Source of the DNA: Sporosarcina sp. 6E9
GTDB taxonomy: Bacteria > Bacillota > Bacilli > Bacillales_A > Planococcaceae
Length of the DNA: 64,000 nucleotides
Direction of reading: 5' to 3'
Assembly (NCBI RefSeq): GCF_017921835.1
Contig: NZ_JAGEMN010000003.1
Span: forward strand, 62,001 to 126,000
Shown: positions 17,624 through 27,031 of the stretch, piece by piece
Layout of the letters: every line of letters starts with the position of its first letter
Position numbering within the stretch: position 1 is the stretch's first letter
The notes under the pieces: model-generated
What the model was told of the DNA's origin: nothing
What the model saw: the letters and a program-made list of their open reading frames with translations, nothing else
Databases searched by the model: none
Translations under genes and position numbers: made by a program

Positions 17624-18388
17624 TTAATTAGAGTTAAAGTACACGCAAATACGGCAGTTACTTAATTGTTTAATCGGGATATCCATATCATAAATTTCTT
17701 TCAAGGAATCCGAGTTAATAATGTCATCGGTCGGCCCGTCTTTAATGACACGGCCGTCTTTCAGTGCAACGATTCGATCTGAATACACTGAAGCGAAGTT
17801 AATATCATGCAGAACGATGATGACGGTTTTACCAAGTTCATCAACAAGTCTGCGTAAGATTTTCATAATTTGTACTGAATGCTTCATATCCAAGTTATTG
17901 AGAGGTTCATCCAATAAAATATAATCGGTGTCCTGTGCGATAACCATGGCGATAAATGCCCGTTGACGTTGACCACCTGATAGTTCTTCCAAATAACGAT
18001 CTTGCATGCCCATTAAATCCATGTAATCGAGGGCTTGGTCGATAATGCGAATATCTTCTGCATTTAAACGGCCTCTCGAATATGGATATCTACCGAAAGA
18101 GACAAGTTCGCGAATTGTCAAACGAACATTCATGAAATTTGACTGTTTTAATATCGAGACTCGTTTTGAAAAATCATTCGACTTCATTTTTCTTACGTTT
18201 TTTTTATCGACAAGCACCTCGCCCGTGTCCGCATCAAGAAGGCGGCTTACCATTGAAAGGAGCGTTGACTTTCCAGCACCATTCGGTCCGATAAATGAAG
18301 TGATTTTTCCTGGATGTATATTCACACTCACATTTTCAACGACCGCTTTCTTACCGTAAAACTTCGTTAGCTCACGGACTTGAATCAT
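17624..18388 (-). CDS. yclP: Iron-siderophore ABC transporter ATPase YclP
   Basis: A 254-residue FecE-type ATPase: Walker A GPNGAGKST, signature LSGGQRQRAFIAM, Walker B YILLDEPLNNLD, H-loop VLHDINF. It energises import by YclN/YclO. The ATG at 18388 follows AAAGGAG and overlaps the yclO stop codon (ATGA), showing translational coupling; a longer reading from 18496 would run through yclO and is not credible. Confidence 0.94.
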   Translation of the reverse strand: MIQVRELTKFYGKKAVVENVSVNIHPGKITSFIGPNGAGKSTLLSMVSRLLDADTGEVLVDKKNVRKMKSNDFSKRVSILKQSNFMNVRLTIRELVSFGRYPYSRGRLNAEDIRIIDQALDYMDLMGMQDRYLEELSGGQRQRAFIAMVIAQDTDYILLDEPLNNLDMKHSVQIMKILRRLVDELGKTVIIVLHDINFASVYSDRIVALKDGRVIKDGPTDDIINSDSLKEIYDMDIPIKQLSNCRICVYFNSN

Positions 18389-19335
18389 GTAGATCGACTC
18401 TCCTTTAATAGTAAGTAGATGAAGTAAATACCACCGACGAAGTTGATGATAACACTTAGCGTCGTCGAAAACGTAAACACGCGCTCCACAACCCATTGCC
18501 CACCAACGAGAGCGAAAATACTCATAATGGATGCACCGACAATGAGAACAGAATGCTTATATGTTTTAAAGAATTGATAAGATAAATTTGCGACGATGAG
18601 TCCGAAAAAAGTAATTGGACCCACGAGTGCTGTTGAAACAGCAATGAGTACAGATGAAATGATGAGCGTTTTTTTAACGACTGCGTCATAGGATACACCC
18701 AAGTTGATGGCCGTATCTCTACCAAGCGACAAAACGTCCAAATCATTTATCGATCGCCAACCGATAATCATTGAAATAACAATTATGGCAAGTGCCCACC
18801 AGACAAGATCTCCGCTAACATTGTTGAAGCTCGCGAACATTTTGTCTTGAACACGTAAAAACTCATTCGGATCAATTAGGACTTGCAAAAATGTTGAGAT
18901 GCTCCCAAAGAAAGTCCCTACGATAATTCCGACAAGCAACAGGAAATAGATAGGTCTCTTCCCTGATTTAAATAAAAACTGGTACAACAATAGCGCAAAC
19001 ACAATCATTGCCGATACGGATAAAATGAAATTCACATGTTTGTTAACAATCGTCACATGCGATGAGCCTAGGAAAAAGATTCCCACTGTCTGTAAGAGTA
19101 AATATAGTGAATCGAATCCCATAATGCTCGGCGTTAAAATCCGATTATGTGTGATTGTTTGAAAGATAACAGTTGAATAGGCAATCGCTACACCTGTTAT
19201 GACCATTGCTAGCAATTTAATGCCGCGACGCGGCAATGCATAATCGAAACTTCCGTTTAAACCTTGAAATAAGTAAAGGCTACAGAAAAACAAAGCAAAT
19301 GAACTGAGTATAATCATTTTTGTTGAATTACGCAT
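18385..19335 (-). CDS. yclO: Iron-siderophore ABC transporter permease YclO
   Basis: A 316-residue FecCD-type permease with multiple membrane segments. Family features are GIKLLAMVITGVAIAYSTVIFQTITHNRILTPSIMGFDSLY near the N-terminus and GPITFFGLIVANL in the ATPase-contact region. The start is the ATG at 19335, behind AGGAGG, overlapping the yclN end by 8 bp. It forms a heterodimer with YclN. Confidence 0.94.
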   Translation of the reverse strand: MRNSTKMIILSSFALFFCSLYLFQGLNGSFDYALPRRGIKLLAMVITGVAIAYSTVIFQTITHNRILTPSIMGFDSLYLLLQTVGIFFLGSSHVTIVNKHVNFILSVSAMIVFALLLYQFLFKSGKRPIYFLLLVGIIVGTFFGSISTFLQVLIDPNEFLRVQDKMFASFNNVSGDLVWWALAIIVISMIIGWRSINDLDVLSLGRDTAINLGVSYDAVVKKTLIISSVLIAVSTALVGPITFFGLIVANLSYQFFKTYKHSVLIVGASIMSIFALVGGQWVVERVFTFSTTLSVIINFVGGIYFIYLLLKESRST

Positions 19336-20278
19336 ACGATTTCCTCCTAAACAGCAAATAGAGGAAAATTCCGCTTCCAATGACGCCTACCATTAAACTA
19401 ATTGATATTTCATATGGATAAATGAGCACTCGACCCAAAATATCGCAAATGAGAAGAAATATCGCGCCAAGCAGCGCGGTATGCGGCAAAGTCTTTTGCA
19501 AGTGATCGCCTTTAAAGATTGAAATGATATTTGGGATAATTAAACCTAGAAAAGGAATCATCCCCACTGTTAAAACGACCGTTGTCGTAATTAGTGCAAC
19601 AAGTATAAGACCAATATTTACGACTCGCCTGTAGGCAAGACCAAGGTTTTTCGAAAAGTCTTCTCCCATGCCAGCTACTGTAAATCGATTTGCGTACAGA
19701 TACGCAATTACAATAACAGGGATACTTATGTAGAGAAGTTCAAAACGTCCTTTCATAATCATCGAAAAATCGCCTTGTAACCATGCTGACATATTTTGAA
19801 TAACGTCCGCCCGATAGGCTAAAAACGTTGTTACAGATGACAGTATACTCCCAAACATTAGTCCCACTAGCGGAATGAATATCGCGTCCTTGAACTTAAT
19901 CCGATCAAGTATTTGCATGAACAGCAGCGTGCCGGCAAGCGCAAATGCAAATGCGACAATCATCTTCTCAATTGTTGATGCGTTCGCGAACAAGAGCATT
20001 GAAACAAGAATTCCAAGCCGTGTTGCATCGAGCGTACCAGCAGTTGTCGGGGAAACAAATTTATTTCTGCTCAGCTGTTGCATAATGAGTCCCGAAATAC
20101 TCATACCAGCACCTGCTAGAATGATTGCAACGAGTCGGGGTAAACGGCTGATCAAAAATATTTCAGTCTCTTCCGATTTAAAATCTAGTAGACTCATCGG
20201 GGTTATATGGCTAACTCCTACAAATAAAGATAAGAAGGATAGGCCTATTAATGCGACGATCAAATAACGTTTTCTCAT
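19328..20278 (-). CDS. yclN: Iron-siderophore ABC transporter permease YclN
   Basis: A 316-residue FecCD-type permease, first gene of the yclNOPQ operon. Family features: ISRLPRLVAIILAGAGMSISGLIMQQLSRNKFVSPTTAG and GMIPFLGLIIPNI. RBS GAGG 8 nt before the ATG. Expression is predicted to be iron-repressed: a consensus promoter upstream is flanked by two Fur-type boxes. The operon order N-O-P-Q and coupled junctions match B. subtilis. Confidence 0.94.
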   Translation of the reverse strand: MRKRYLIVALIGLSFLSLFVGVSHITPMSLLDFKSEETEIFLISRLPRLVAIILAGAGMSISGLIMQQLSRNKFVSPTTAGTLDATRLGILVSMLLFANASTIEKMIVAFAFALAGTLLFMQILDRIKFKDAIFIPLVGLMFGSILSSVTTFLAYRADVIQNMSAWLQGDFSMIMKGRFELLYISIPVIVIAYLYANRFTVAGMGEDFSKNLGLAYRRVVNIGLILVALITTTVVLTVGMIPFLGLIIPNIISIFKGDHLQKTLPHTALLGAIFLLICDILGRVLIYPYEISISLMVGVIGSGIFLYLLFRRKSYA

Positions 20279-20325
20279 GGATAGCCTCGATATCGGTTAT
20301 TTAAATCTAATTGAGAATACTGCAT

Positions 20326-20406
20326 TGAAAACCATTATCAATTAGACTCAATCTTAATTATAGCACCGGTTAATTCGTTGTCAATTATAATTGAAAATGA
20401 TTATCA
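20326..20406 (-). promoter_or_regulatory. Fur-regulated promoter of yclNOPQ
   Basis: Minus-strand TTGACA (20384-20379), 16 bp, TATAAT (20362-20357). Fur-like 7-1-7 boxes lie on both sides: TGAAAATGATTATCA at 20392-20406, upstream of the -35 (13 of 14 matches to TGATAAT-N-ATTATCA), and TGAAAACCATTATCA at 20326-20340, just after the start point (12 of 14). Both extend into AATTGA/TCAATTA flanks. Two-site occupation would bracket RNA polymerase. Confidence 0.85.
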
Positions 20407-20554
20407 ATTAGATTACTATGGACTATATGAGAATAGTATCCAAAAAAAGAAGGCGCTAATTAATAACAAATACATTTCGCATATTGAATATAAATGTCGT
20501 TTTAAATGACATAATCCGCTATACTAACTTTTACTGAAGGGGGACTAAAACATT

Positions 20555-22273
20555 TTGTTAAAACAATTCTTTTCTTATTATAAGCCACACAAACGACTGT
20601 TTATCATCGACTTTTCGAGCGCCGTATTCGTTGCTTTGCTTGAACTTGCATTTCCATTGGCGGTTCAATGGTTTATTGACGTTTTATTGCCAGGGGGCAA
20701 TTGGGGTAAGATTGTAACAGTCAGCATTCTATTACTTCTGATTTACATATTAAGTACATTTCTTCAATATATCGTCAGTTATCTTGGCCATAAACTAGGC
20801 ATTAATATTGAAACCGATATGCGTCAACAACTTTTCAATCATGTGCAACGGCAATCGTTCAGATTTTTTGATAATACGAAAACTGGACATATCATGAGTC
20901 GTATCACCAATGATTTGTTCGACATCGGAGAACTTGCCCATCATGGTCCTGAAGATCTGTTCATCGCGATTATGACACTTGTTGGTGCATTTATACTCAT
21001 GTACAATATCAATCCAGAACTTGCTATCATTGCAATCGTCATCGTACCGCTTCTTGTCGTGCTCGTTACATTCTGTAACATTAAAATGAACCAAGCATGG
21101 ACGAATATGTACGGTAAAATTGCAGATGTTAACGCTCGTGTGGAAGATAGCGTATCTGGTGCGCGTGTTGTCCAATCTTTTACAAACGAAGAATTTGAAA
21201 TCTCACGTTTTGAAACGGATAACGGGAACTTTAGAATCGCAAAGCTTGTTGCTTATAAAGTGATGGCTTGGACGCATTCGAGTATGTATATGATGACTCG
21301 ATTAATGACTTTAGTCGTTCTCGTTGTCGGTGCCTGGTTTTCATTTAACGGAAAACTAACTTACGGTGAACTTGTTGGGTTTATTCTCTTTGTTAATATT
21401 CTCATCAAACCCGTTGATAAAATTAGTGCATTACTGGAACTTTATCCAAAAGGAATGGCTGGTTTTCGCCGCTTCCGCAATTTACTCGATCAAGAACCTG
21501 AAATTGAGGACCATCCCAATGCAATTACTGTTGATCATTTAACAGGCGATATCGTCTTTAAAGATGTTTCGTTCAGTTATGACAACACAAAAGCTGTTTT
21601 AAATGACGTTAGCTTAAGTATTCGTGCAGGCGAAACGGTCGCTTTCGTTGGACCATCTGGTGCCGGTAAAACAACGATTTGTTCATTAATCCCTCGATTT
21701 TATGATGTGAATGAAGGGTCTATTTCAATTGACGGGATTGATGTTCGTGAAATGACGCAAAAATCGCTTCGTGCGCAAATCGGTATCGTTCAGCAGGACG
21801 TCTTCTTATTTACGGGAACCATTAAGGAAAATATTGCTTATGGGAACTTAGAGGCTTCTGATAAAGATATTTATGAGGCGGCGCGTAAAGCCCATCTGGA
21901 GGAATATATTGCTTCATTGCCACAAGGTTACGAAACTCAAATTGGCGAACGAGGATTAAAACTTTCGGGCGGACAAAAACAGCGACTCGCAATTGCACGG
22001 ATGTTCTTGAAAAATCCTCCGATTCTAATTTTAGATGAAGCGACATCTGCACTGGATACAGAAACAGAGCGGATTATTCAGCAGTCACTCACTGAACTAG
22101 CTGAAAATAGAACGACACTTGTTATAGCCCACCGACTTGCAACAATTCGTGATGCAAACCGCGTCATTGTTGTCACTGAGGATGGTATCGCGGAAGATGG
22201 CACGTATACTGAACTGCTCGAAAAAGACGGGATTTTTGCGCATCTGCATAACATTCAATTTCAAAAAGTTTAA
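20555..22273 (+). CDS. ABC exporter half-transporter, divergent from yclNOPQ
   Basis: A 572-residue membrane-ATPase fusion: six-helix domain (1-310), Walker A GPSGAGKTT (about 365), signature LSGGQKQR (about 470), Walker B ILILDEATS, H-loop IAHR. It is of the homodimeric Sav1866/MsbA-like type. The start is TTG with AAGGGGG 11 nt upstream; a possible -10 TATACT is at 20520-20525. It shares the intergenic region with the Fur-controlled yclN promoter (upstream Fur box 149 bp from its start), which hints at a role in siderophore or haem-related export, but nothing in the protein proves it. Confidence 0.88.
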   Translation: MLKQFFSYYKPHKRLFIIDFSSAVFVALLELAFPLAVQWFIDVLLPGGNWGKIVTVSILLLLIYILSTFLQYIVSYLGHKLGINIETDMRQQLFNHVQRQSFRFFDNTKTGHIMSRITNDLFDIGELAHHGPEDLFIAIMTLVGAFILMYNINPELAIIAIVIVPLLVVLVTFCNIKMNQAWTNMYGKIADVNARVEDSVSGARVVQSFTNEEFEISRFETDNGNFRIAKLVAYKVMAWTHSSMYMMTRLMTLVVLVVGAWFSFNGKLTYGELVGFILFVNILIKPVDKISALLELYPKGMAGFRRFRNLLDQEPEIEDHPNAITVDHLTGDIVFKDVSFSYDNTKAVLNDVSLSIRAGETVAFVGPSGAGKTTICSLIPRFYDVNEGSISIDGIDVREMTQKSLRAQIGIVQQDVFLFTGTIKENIAYGNLEASDKDIYEAARKAHLEEYIASLPQGYETQIGERGLKLSGGQKQRLAIARMFLKNPPILILDEATSALDTETERIIQQSLTELAENRTTLVIAHRLATIRDANRVIVVTEDGIAEDGTYTELLEKDGIFAHLHNIQFQKV

Positions 22274-22317
22274 CTTTCGATTTTTTGGACAGTATAAGTT
22301 CATCCCCCTTTCTCAAA

Positions 22318-22361
22318 AAAATGCACCGCAAACGACCTCCCCCGGTCTTGCGGTGCATTTT
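22318..22361. terminator. Bidirectional terminator between ABC exporter and hflX
   Basis: A perfect 14-bp stem (22318-22331 with 22348-22361), A-rich on the left and T-rich on the right, serves both convergent genes. Confidence 0.9.
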
Positions 22362-22365
22362 CCCT

Positions 22366-23637
22366 TTAGTAGCTCGTCACAAACTCTTCGAAACGTTCAC
22401 GGTCATACACTAACATTTCAACAGTCATAACTGTTCCGTCTTCGTCGTACGAAGTTGTTTTCACATTTGCTTTGTCATTTAAATAAGCGACAACATCTCC
22501 ACGGTCAAATGGTACGAGTAACTTACACGTAACATATTTATCGAAAACATGCTTTTTAATTAAATCGACAAGCTGGTCTAAACCTTTGCCGTCTTTTGCC
22601 GACAACCATACATTATTTTCATTTACTTGCGGATACTGAACTTCCGCCAAATCAGATTTATTGAACACGTTTATCGTCGGAACATTTTCCACGCCTACAT
22701 CATTCAAGGTTTGATCGGTAACATCCATCATGAAGCGATATTCAGGGTGTGAAACATCAACCACTTGAAGCAGAAGATCCGCATCGCGGGCTTCTTCTAA
22801 CGTAGAACGGAATGCTTTCACCAGGCTATGCGGCAGTTTACCAACAAAACCAACTGTGTCAGTTAGCAGAAACTCTTTATTGTCCGGCAGTTTGACATTC
22901 CTTACAGAAGTATCAAGTGTCGCGAATAACATATCCTTTTCAAACACTTGTTTTTCTACCGAAACATTCATCTTTTCGAGAAGTCCGTTCATAAGCGTTG
23001 ATTTTCCAGCATTCGTATAACCTACGAGTGAGACGACAGGCAAACCGCTTCTTCTACGCTGTTTCCGTTGTGTTTCACGCTGCGCCCCAACACTTTCTAA
23101 ATCGCGTTTCAACTTGGCAATTTGATCCTCAATCACTCTTCGGTCAAGCTCAAGCTTCGTTTCACCGGCTCCTTTGTTCTGGAAACCGCCGCCCGTTCCG
23201 CCGCCTTGCCTGCTTAATGACGCACGAAGGCCAATTAAACGAGGCAACATGTATTGTAATTGCGCTAAATCCACTTGCATTCTAGACTCTCTAGAACGAG
23301 CCCGTCTTGCAAATATATCAAGTATCAGCATGGTTCGATCGATTACTTTACATTCTAGCCCATTTTCCAAATTTCGGATTTGGGATGGCGATAATTCATC
23401 ATTGAAGATGATTAAATTCGCATCTGTTTCTTCAAAGTAATTTCTAATCTCACTAATTTTTCCCGTCCCGACGTAATGAGAAGGATTTACACGCTCCATA
23501 TTTTGTACGACGGTGCCAACGACTTCCACATCAATCGCTTCAGCCAGATTTGCAAGTTCCTCCATCGAGTATTCAAAATGATCATCTGTCTGAACTTGTA
23601 CACCGACTAGCACGGCACGTTCGACTAATATATCCAA
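22366..23637 (-). CDS. hflX: Ribosome-associated GTPase HflX
   Basis: A 423-residue GTPase that rescues or splits stalled ribosomes under stress. It has the N-terminal HflX domain (YVGTGKISEI near 60, FNDELSPSQIRNLE near 85), the Gly-rich loop SRQGGGTGGGFQNKGAGETKLE, and the G domain (G1 GYTNAGKST, G3 DTVGF, G4 NKSD). The start is TTG at 23637: AAGGGAG lies 8 nt upstream and the N-terminus LDILVERAVLVGV matches the family. An ATG at 23700 has no support. Confidence 0.94.
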   Translation of the reverse strand: MDILVERAVLVGVQVQTDDHFEYSMEELANLAEAIDVEVVGTVVQNMERVNPSHYVGTGKISEIRNYFEETDANLIIFNDELSPSQIRNLENGLECKVIDRTMLILDIFARRARSRESRMQVDLAQLQYMLPRLIGLRASLSRQGGGTGGGFQNKGAGETKLELDRRVIEDQIAKLKRDLESVGAQRETQRKQRRRSGLPVVSLVGYTNAGKSTLMNGLLEKMNVSVEKQVFEKDMLFATLDTSVRNVKLPDNKEFLLTDTVGFVGKLPHSLVKAFRSTLEEARDADLLLQVVDVSHPEYRFMMDVTDQTLNDVGVENVPTINVFNKSDLAEVQYPQVNENNVWLSAKDGKGLDQLVDLIKKHVFDKYVTCKLLVPFDRGDVVAYLNDKANVKTTSYDEDGTVMTVEMLVYDRERFEEFVTSY

Positions 23638-23724
23638 TAAAACGACTCCCTTCAACGACTTACCTATTGTAATTTTACCATATCCATTTTCTTGCAACAA
23701 ACGAAGGGATTCTATTACTTAAGC

Positions 23725-24423
23725 TCATACATGCTCAATGACTACTTCTATCAGTCTTTCTTCTTTTACTTTGTGTTCCTGTCTAATGAATTTTAGGTCG
23801 GCATTTGGTAATGCAATTGTGTTGTCTGAATGCGTCGTCGATAATAAGGACGCCCATTCTTTAGCAACTTGGGTAGGGTCATTCACAGTGAATATGCATT
23901 CCGTAATGACCAGTTTTTCATTGTCCGGTAAAATGGTTCCATCCTCGCGCAACTCAGTTAAACGCGCCTCATCACCTTTTTCCCATTCAATGAAAAATGG
24001 CAAGGGCAAATTAGCTGACGGCTGTTGGTTGATAAATAGCATTTTCCATTTTCGACTATCTCCTCTTGCTGTCTTTCTTTCGGCATGAATCACGCCAGAT
24101 GTTTGATAACCTCGCGCACGGATATTCGTATCGAAAGATTCAATGTTATCGACTGTGAGACAAATCGTACCCCAAGCATCCCCACCGGATACATCCCGTA
24201 ACAATAAATTAACCAGTTGATGATCCGATTTTTCCGCTATGTGTTTATTTTCTACAGAAAGCCATTCAATATACGCATTTCTCACGTACATAAGTGCGTT
24301 ATGCGTTCCCCATTTTTCATGACTACCGCCAATTACCGCATGCCACCCAATTTTACCTTGTTCATTGACTACTTCTTCGGGAGATTTCTCTGTGAAATAA
24401 ACAACATGATCAAGTTTAATCAT
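23725..24423 (-). CDS. VOC-family protein, glyoxalase-like domain
   Basis: The 232-residue protein starts IKLDHVVYFT, the typical first strand of the glyoxalase-like (Glyoxalase_3) domain, followed by the repeated beta-alpha-beta-beta-beta units of the VOC fold and an FFIEWEKGD strand. Substrate unknown; relatives are annotated only as lyase- or dioxygenase-like. The second ATG (24423) is chosen because AGAGGG overlaps the first. It lies 22 bp after putP on the same strand and may be co-transcribed. Confidence 0.8.
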   Translation of the reverse strand: MIKLDHVVYFTEKSPEEVVNEQGKIGWHAVIGGSHEKWGTHNALMYVRNAYIEWLSVENKHIAEKSDHQLVNLLLRDVSGGDAWGTICLTVDNIESFDTNIRARGYQTSGVIHAERKTARGDSRKWKMLFINQQPSANLPLPFFIEWEKGDEARLTELREDGTILPDNEKLVITECIFTVNDPTQVAKEWASLLSTTHSDNTIALPNADLKFIRQEHKVKEERLIEVVIEHV

Positions 24424-24444
24424 TCCCATCCCTCTTTCAATAAA

Positions 24445-25935
24445 TTATCTTTCCCTAGTCAGTTTTTCTAATGTATCCGTAAATTCTTGTTCGATTATAG
24501 GGTTCTTTTTATAGGTCAATAAACTAACTAAATATGTCACAAGAAGACATAAAATGAATCCGGGAACAATTTCATAAAGCGTATCAGAAAGCACTTTTAT
24601 ATTCCCCCAAATAATGACTGTTATCGCACCGACGACCATACCTGACAATGCCCCTGTAGTTGTAATTTTCCGCCAGTATAACGATAACAAAATAATGGGA
24701 CCGAATGACGCCCCAAACCCAGCCCATGCGAACGACACGAGTTTCAGGATTGTATCATGATCTCCCCAGGCCAAGATTGCGGCTACGATGGCAACTAACA
24801 GGACTGACATTCTCCCTAAAAACACATATCGTTTATCCGGAGCATCTTTCTTAATAATGGCTTTATATAAATCCTCAATCAGTGCGGAGGACGTAACAAT
24901 AAGCTGTGAAGAAATCGTGCTCATAATTGCAGCTAAAACAGCAGCGAGCATGATTCCGGCAATGAATGGATGGAAAATGATTTGACCTAACGCGATAAAC
25001 ACAGCTTCAGGATCAACCAACTTCGTCCCCGCGTTTTGTTGGTAATAAGCAATTCCAACAAGCGCTGTTGCAACAGCGCCCACCAAACTCAGGATCATCC
25101 AACCGATTCCAATTCGTCTAGCGTGTTTCGTCTCTTTAACAGATGTAATCGCCATAAATCGAACAATAATATGCGGTTGTCCAAAATAGCCCAGTCCCCA
25201 GGCAACCGAAGAAAGAACGCCAAGGACAGTCACACCAGAAACCATATTCAATAAGTTTGGATTCACTTCCCGAATACTTGCAGCTGTTTCTCCGAATCCG
25301 CCTGTCATAAAAATCCCGAACAATGGAACTAGAATCAGCGCAAGAAACATAATAAGACCTTGTACAAAATCCGTATAACTAACCGCTAGGAATCCACCGA
25401 ATAGCGTATACGCCAAGACAACAGCCGAAACAATTAGGAGGCCGGTATGGTATTCGAGTCCAAACGAGCTTTCAAAAAAAACACCGCCCGCTACCATTCC
25501 CGATGAAACGTAAAACGTAAAAAATAGTAAGATGATGATTCCCGAAACAATTCGAAGAAGCCCGGACTTGTCTTTTAATCTGTTTTCCAAAAAGCTTGGA
25601 ATTGTGATGGATTCATTTGAAACTTGGGTATATACACGTAATCGCGGTGCAACGAACAACCAATTTAAATAAGCCCCAACTGTTAATCCGATAGCAATCC
25701 AAGCACCGGCTAACCCATTCACGTAAATGGCACCTGGCAGGCCCATGAGTAACCATCCAGACATATCAGCTGCTCCAGCACTAAGTGCAGTAACTGCCGG
25801 GCCCAAAGATCGGCCACCTAACATATAATCTGTCAGATTTGATGTTCTCCGAAAAGCATAGTACCCGATGATTAACATCGCGGCCATGTACAAAATAATT
25901 GCAATTAATTGATAGGTGTCGTTAGACAAGATCAT
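24445..25935 (-). CDS. putP: Sodium/proline symporter PutP
   Basis: A 496-residue member of the sodium:solute symporter family. The SSS signature is GGFLAVSYTDFVQGLIMFLALILVP; the N-terminal region GGRSLGPAVTALSAGAADMSGWLLMGLPG is characteristic of PutP/OpuE. It imports proline as nutrient or compatible solute in exchange for the sodium gradient. RBS AAAGGAG before the ATG. No proline-catabolic genes are adjacent, so an osmotic role (OpuE-like) is equally possible. Confidence 0.93.
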   Translation of the reverse strand: MILSNDTYQLIAIILYMAAMLIIGYYAFRRTSNLTDYMLGGRSLGPAVTALSAGAADMSGWLLMGLPGAIYVNGLAGAWIAIGLTVGAYLNWLFVAPRLRVYTQVSNESITIPSFLENRLKDKSGLLRIVSGIIILLFFTFYVSSGMVAGGVFFESSFGLEYHTGLLIVSAVVLAYTLFGGFLAVSYTDFVQGLIMFLALILVPLFGIFMTGGFGETAASIREVNPNLLNMVSGVTVLGVLSSVAWGLGYFGQPHIIVRFMAITSVKETKHARRIGIGWMILSLVGAVATALVGIAYYQQNAGTKLVDPEAVFIALGQIIFHPFIAGIMLAAVLAAIMSTISSQLIVTSSALIEDLYKAIIKKDAPDKRYVFLGRMSVLLVAIVAAILAWGDHDTILKLVSFAWAGFGASFGPIILLSLYWRKITTTGALSGMVVGAITVIIWGNIKVLSDTLYEIVPGFILCLLVTYLVSLLTYKKNPIIEQEFTDTLEKLTRER

Positions 25936-26101
25936 TCACTCCTTTATGTTCTATAATTACTATTAAAACAGTTTTTCCTTCCCAAAGATATATGATTTTC
26001 GCAACTCTGCTTCAGATGTATAGTACACTTGTAGACAGAATTTGTTTATTTCCCCTAAATTCCCCGGGAAATATACAAGAAACGACAAGGAGGAAATAAA
26101 T

Positions 26102-26572
26102 ATGAATCATACTAAATGGCTCGATAAAACTGTGGAAATGGCAATCGAGAATGTGCGAAACGGCGGTGGTCCATTTGCGGCAATCGTTGTGAAGGACGGC
26201 GAAATTATTGGCACTGGAACTAATCTTGTCCACGTCAACAATGACCCTTCAGCCCATGCTGAGCTACTCGCAATTCGCGAAGCCTGCACGGCGCTTTCAT
26301 CAATTGATCTTTCTGACTGTGTTTTATACGCTAGTGGCGAACCCTGTCCGATGTGTTTAGGCGCTGCCTATTGGTCCGCTGTCGGAAATATTTACTATGC
26401 ATGCAGCAAATCTGAAGCTTTAGAAGATGCTAATTTCGAAAATCCACTTGCCGCATTCTTTTCCGATCAAACTAAGGAACCTGAAAACAGAGAAGTTCCC
26501 TTCATTCAAGTGAAAACAGAGAATTGTCTTGCCCCGTTTCACGAGTGGAATCGTAAAAACTCGCATGCTTAA
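26102..26572 (+). CDS. guaD: Guanine deaminase
   Basis: A 156-residue cytidine-deaminase-fold zinc enzyme that converts guanine to xanthine and ammonia. Zinc ligands and catalytic Glu are in SAHAELLAI (His52, Glu54) and EPCPMCLGA (Cys82, Cys85). Length and the domain-swapped C-terminal part (VPFIQV...CLAPFHEWN) match B. subtilis GuaD. The ATG at 26102 has AAGGAGG 9 nt upstream. The 5' region shows no purine riboswitch. A YdaT-like gene follows after 51 bp. Confidence 0.92.
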   Translation: MNHTKWLDKTVEMAIENVRNGGGPFAAIVVKDGEIIGTGTNLVHVNNDPSAHAELLAIREACTALSSIDLSDCVLYASGEPCPMCLGAAYWSAVGNIYYACSKSEALEDANFENPLAAFFSDQTKEPENREVPFIQVKTENCLAPFHEWNRKNSHA

Positions 26573-26623
26573 GTTTTGATTTCTTTTCCAATGGGTATCG
26601 TAATTCCAAGGAGGCGATTCACG

Positions 26624-26989
26624 ATGCCCTGGAATCAGAATGATTATCCCGCGTCGTTTAAAAACCTTGAACCAGATGTTTGTCGTAAGACAATCGAAAT
26701 TGCAAATGCACTTTTAGATGAAGGCTATGATGATGGACGCGCCATTCCCATCGCAATGTCAAAAGCGCGTGAATATGTTCACGGCGACGACGGCAATAGA
26801 CCTGAATATGAAGTGATTTCAAAATCAAATCAATGGATTTTCAAAAAAGTGGCTGGCGACAGAGCAATTTTCAAAAAAGACACGAAAAATGATTTATTGG
26901 AGAAAGCGAAGTCCTATGTGAATGAACAAAATGGTATTTTGATCATCTATCACGAAGACGGTTCGCATGAAGATACCTTGTATGATTGA
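26624..26989 (+). CDS. ydaT: YdaT-like stress protein (DUF2188 domain)
   Basis: A 121-residue protein whose first half (MPWNQNDYPASFKNLEPDVCRKTIEIANALLDEGYDDGRAIPIAMSKA split as MPWNQNDYPASFKNL then DEGYDDGRAIPIAMSKA) matches B. subtilis YdaT, a sigma-B general stress protein of unknown function. The second half looks like a DUF2188 repeat (SNQWIFKKV...ILIIYHEDGS). The start at 26624 follows AAGGAGG; an upstream ATG at 26576 has no RBS. Followed by a bidirectional terminator. Confidence 0.82.
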   Translation: MPWNQNDYPASFKNLEPDVCRKTIEIANALLDEGYDDGRAIPIAMSKAREYVHGDDGNRPEYEVISKSNQWIFKKVAGDRAIFKKDTKNDLLEKAKSYVNEQNGILIIYHEDGSHEDTLYD

Positions 26990-27030
26990 AATAAGCGTAT
27001 CCCTAGCTATCTAGGGAATACGCTTATTTT
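26989..27030. terminator. Bidirectional terminator
   Basis: An approximately 18-bp stem with a single bulge and a short loop, flanked by A and T runs, lies between the convergent ydaT-like and acyl-CoA synthetase genes. Confidence 0.85.
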
Positions 27031-27031
27031 G

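Noticed and set aside
18389..18496. Longer N-terminus for YclP
   Set aside because: Runs through yclO in another frame; the ATG at 18388 has a proper RBS and a coupled ATGA junction.
25936..26101. Purine riboswitch before guaD
   Set aside because: No paired TATA/ATA-type conserved core or three-helix layout could be found.
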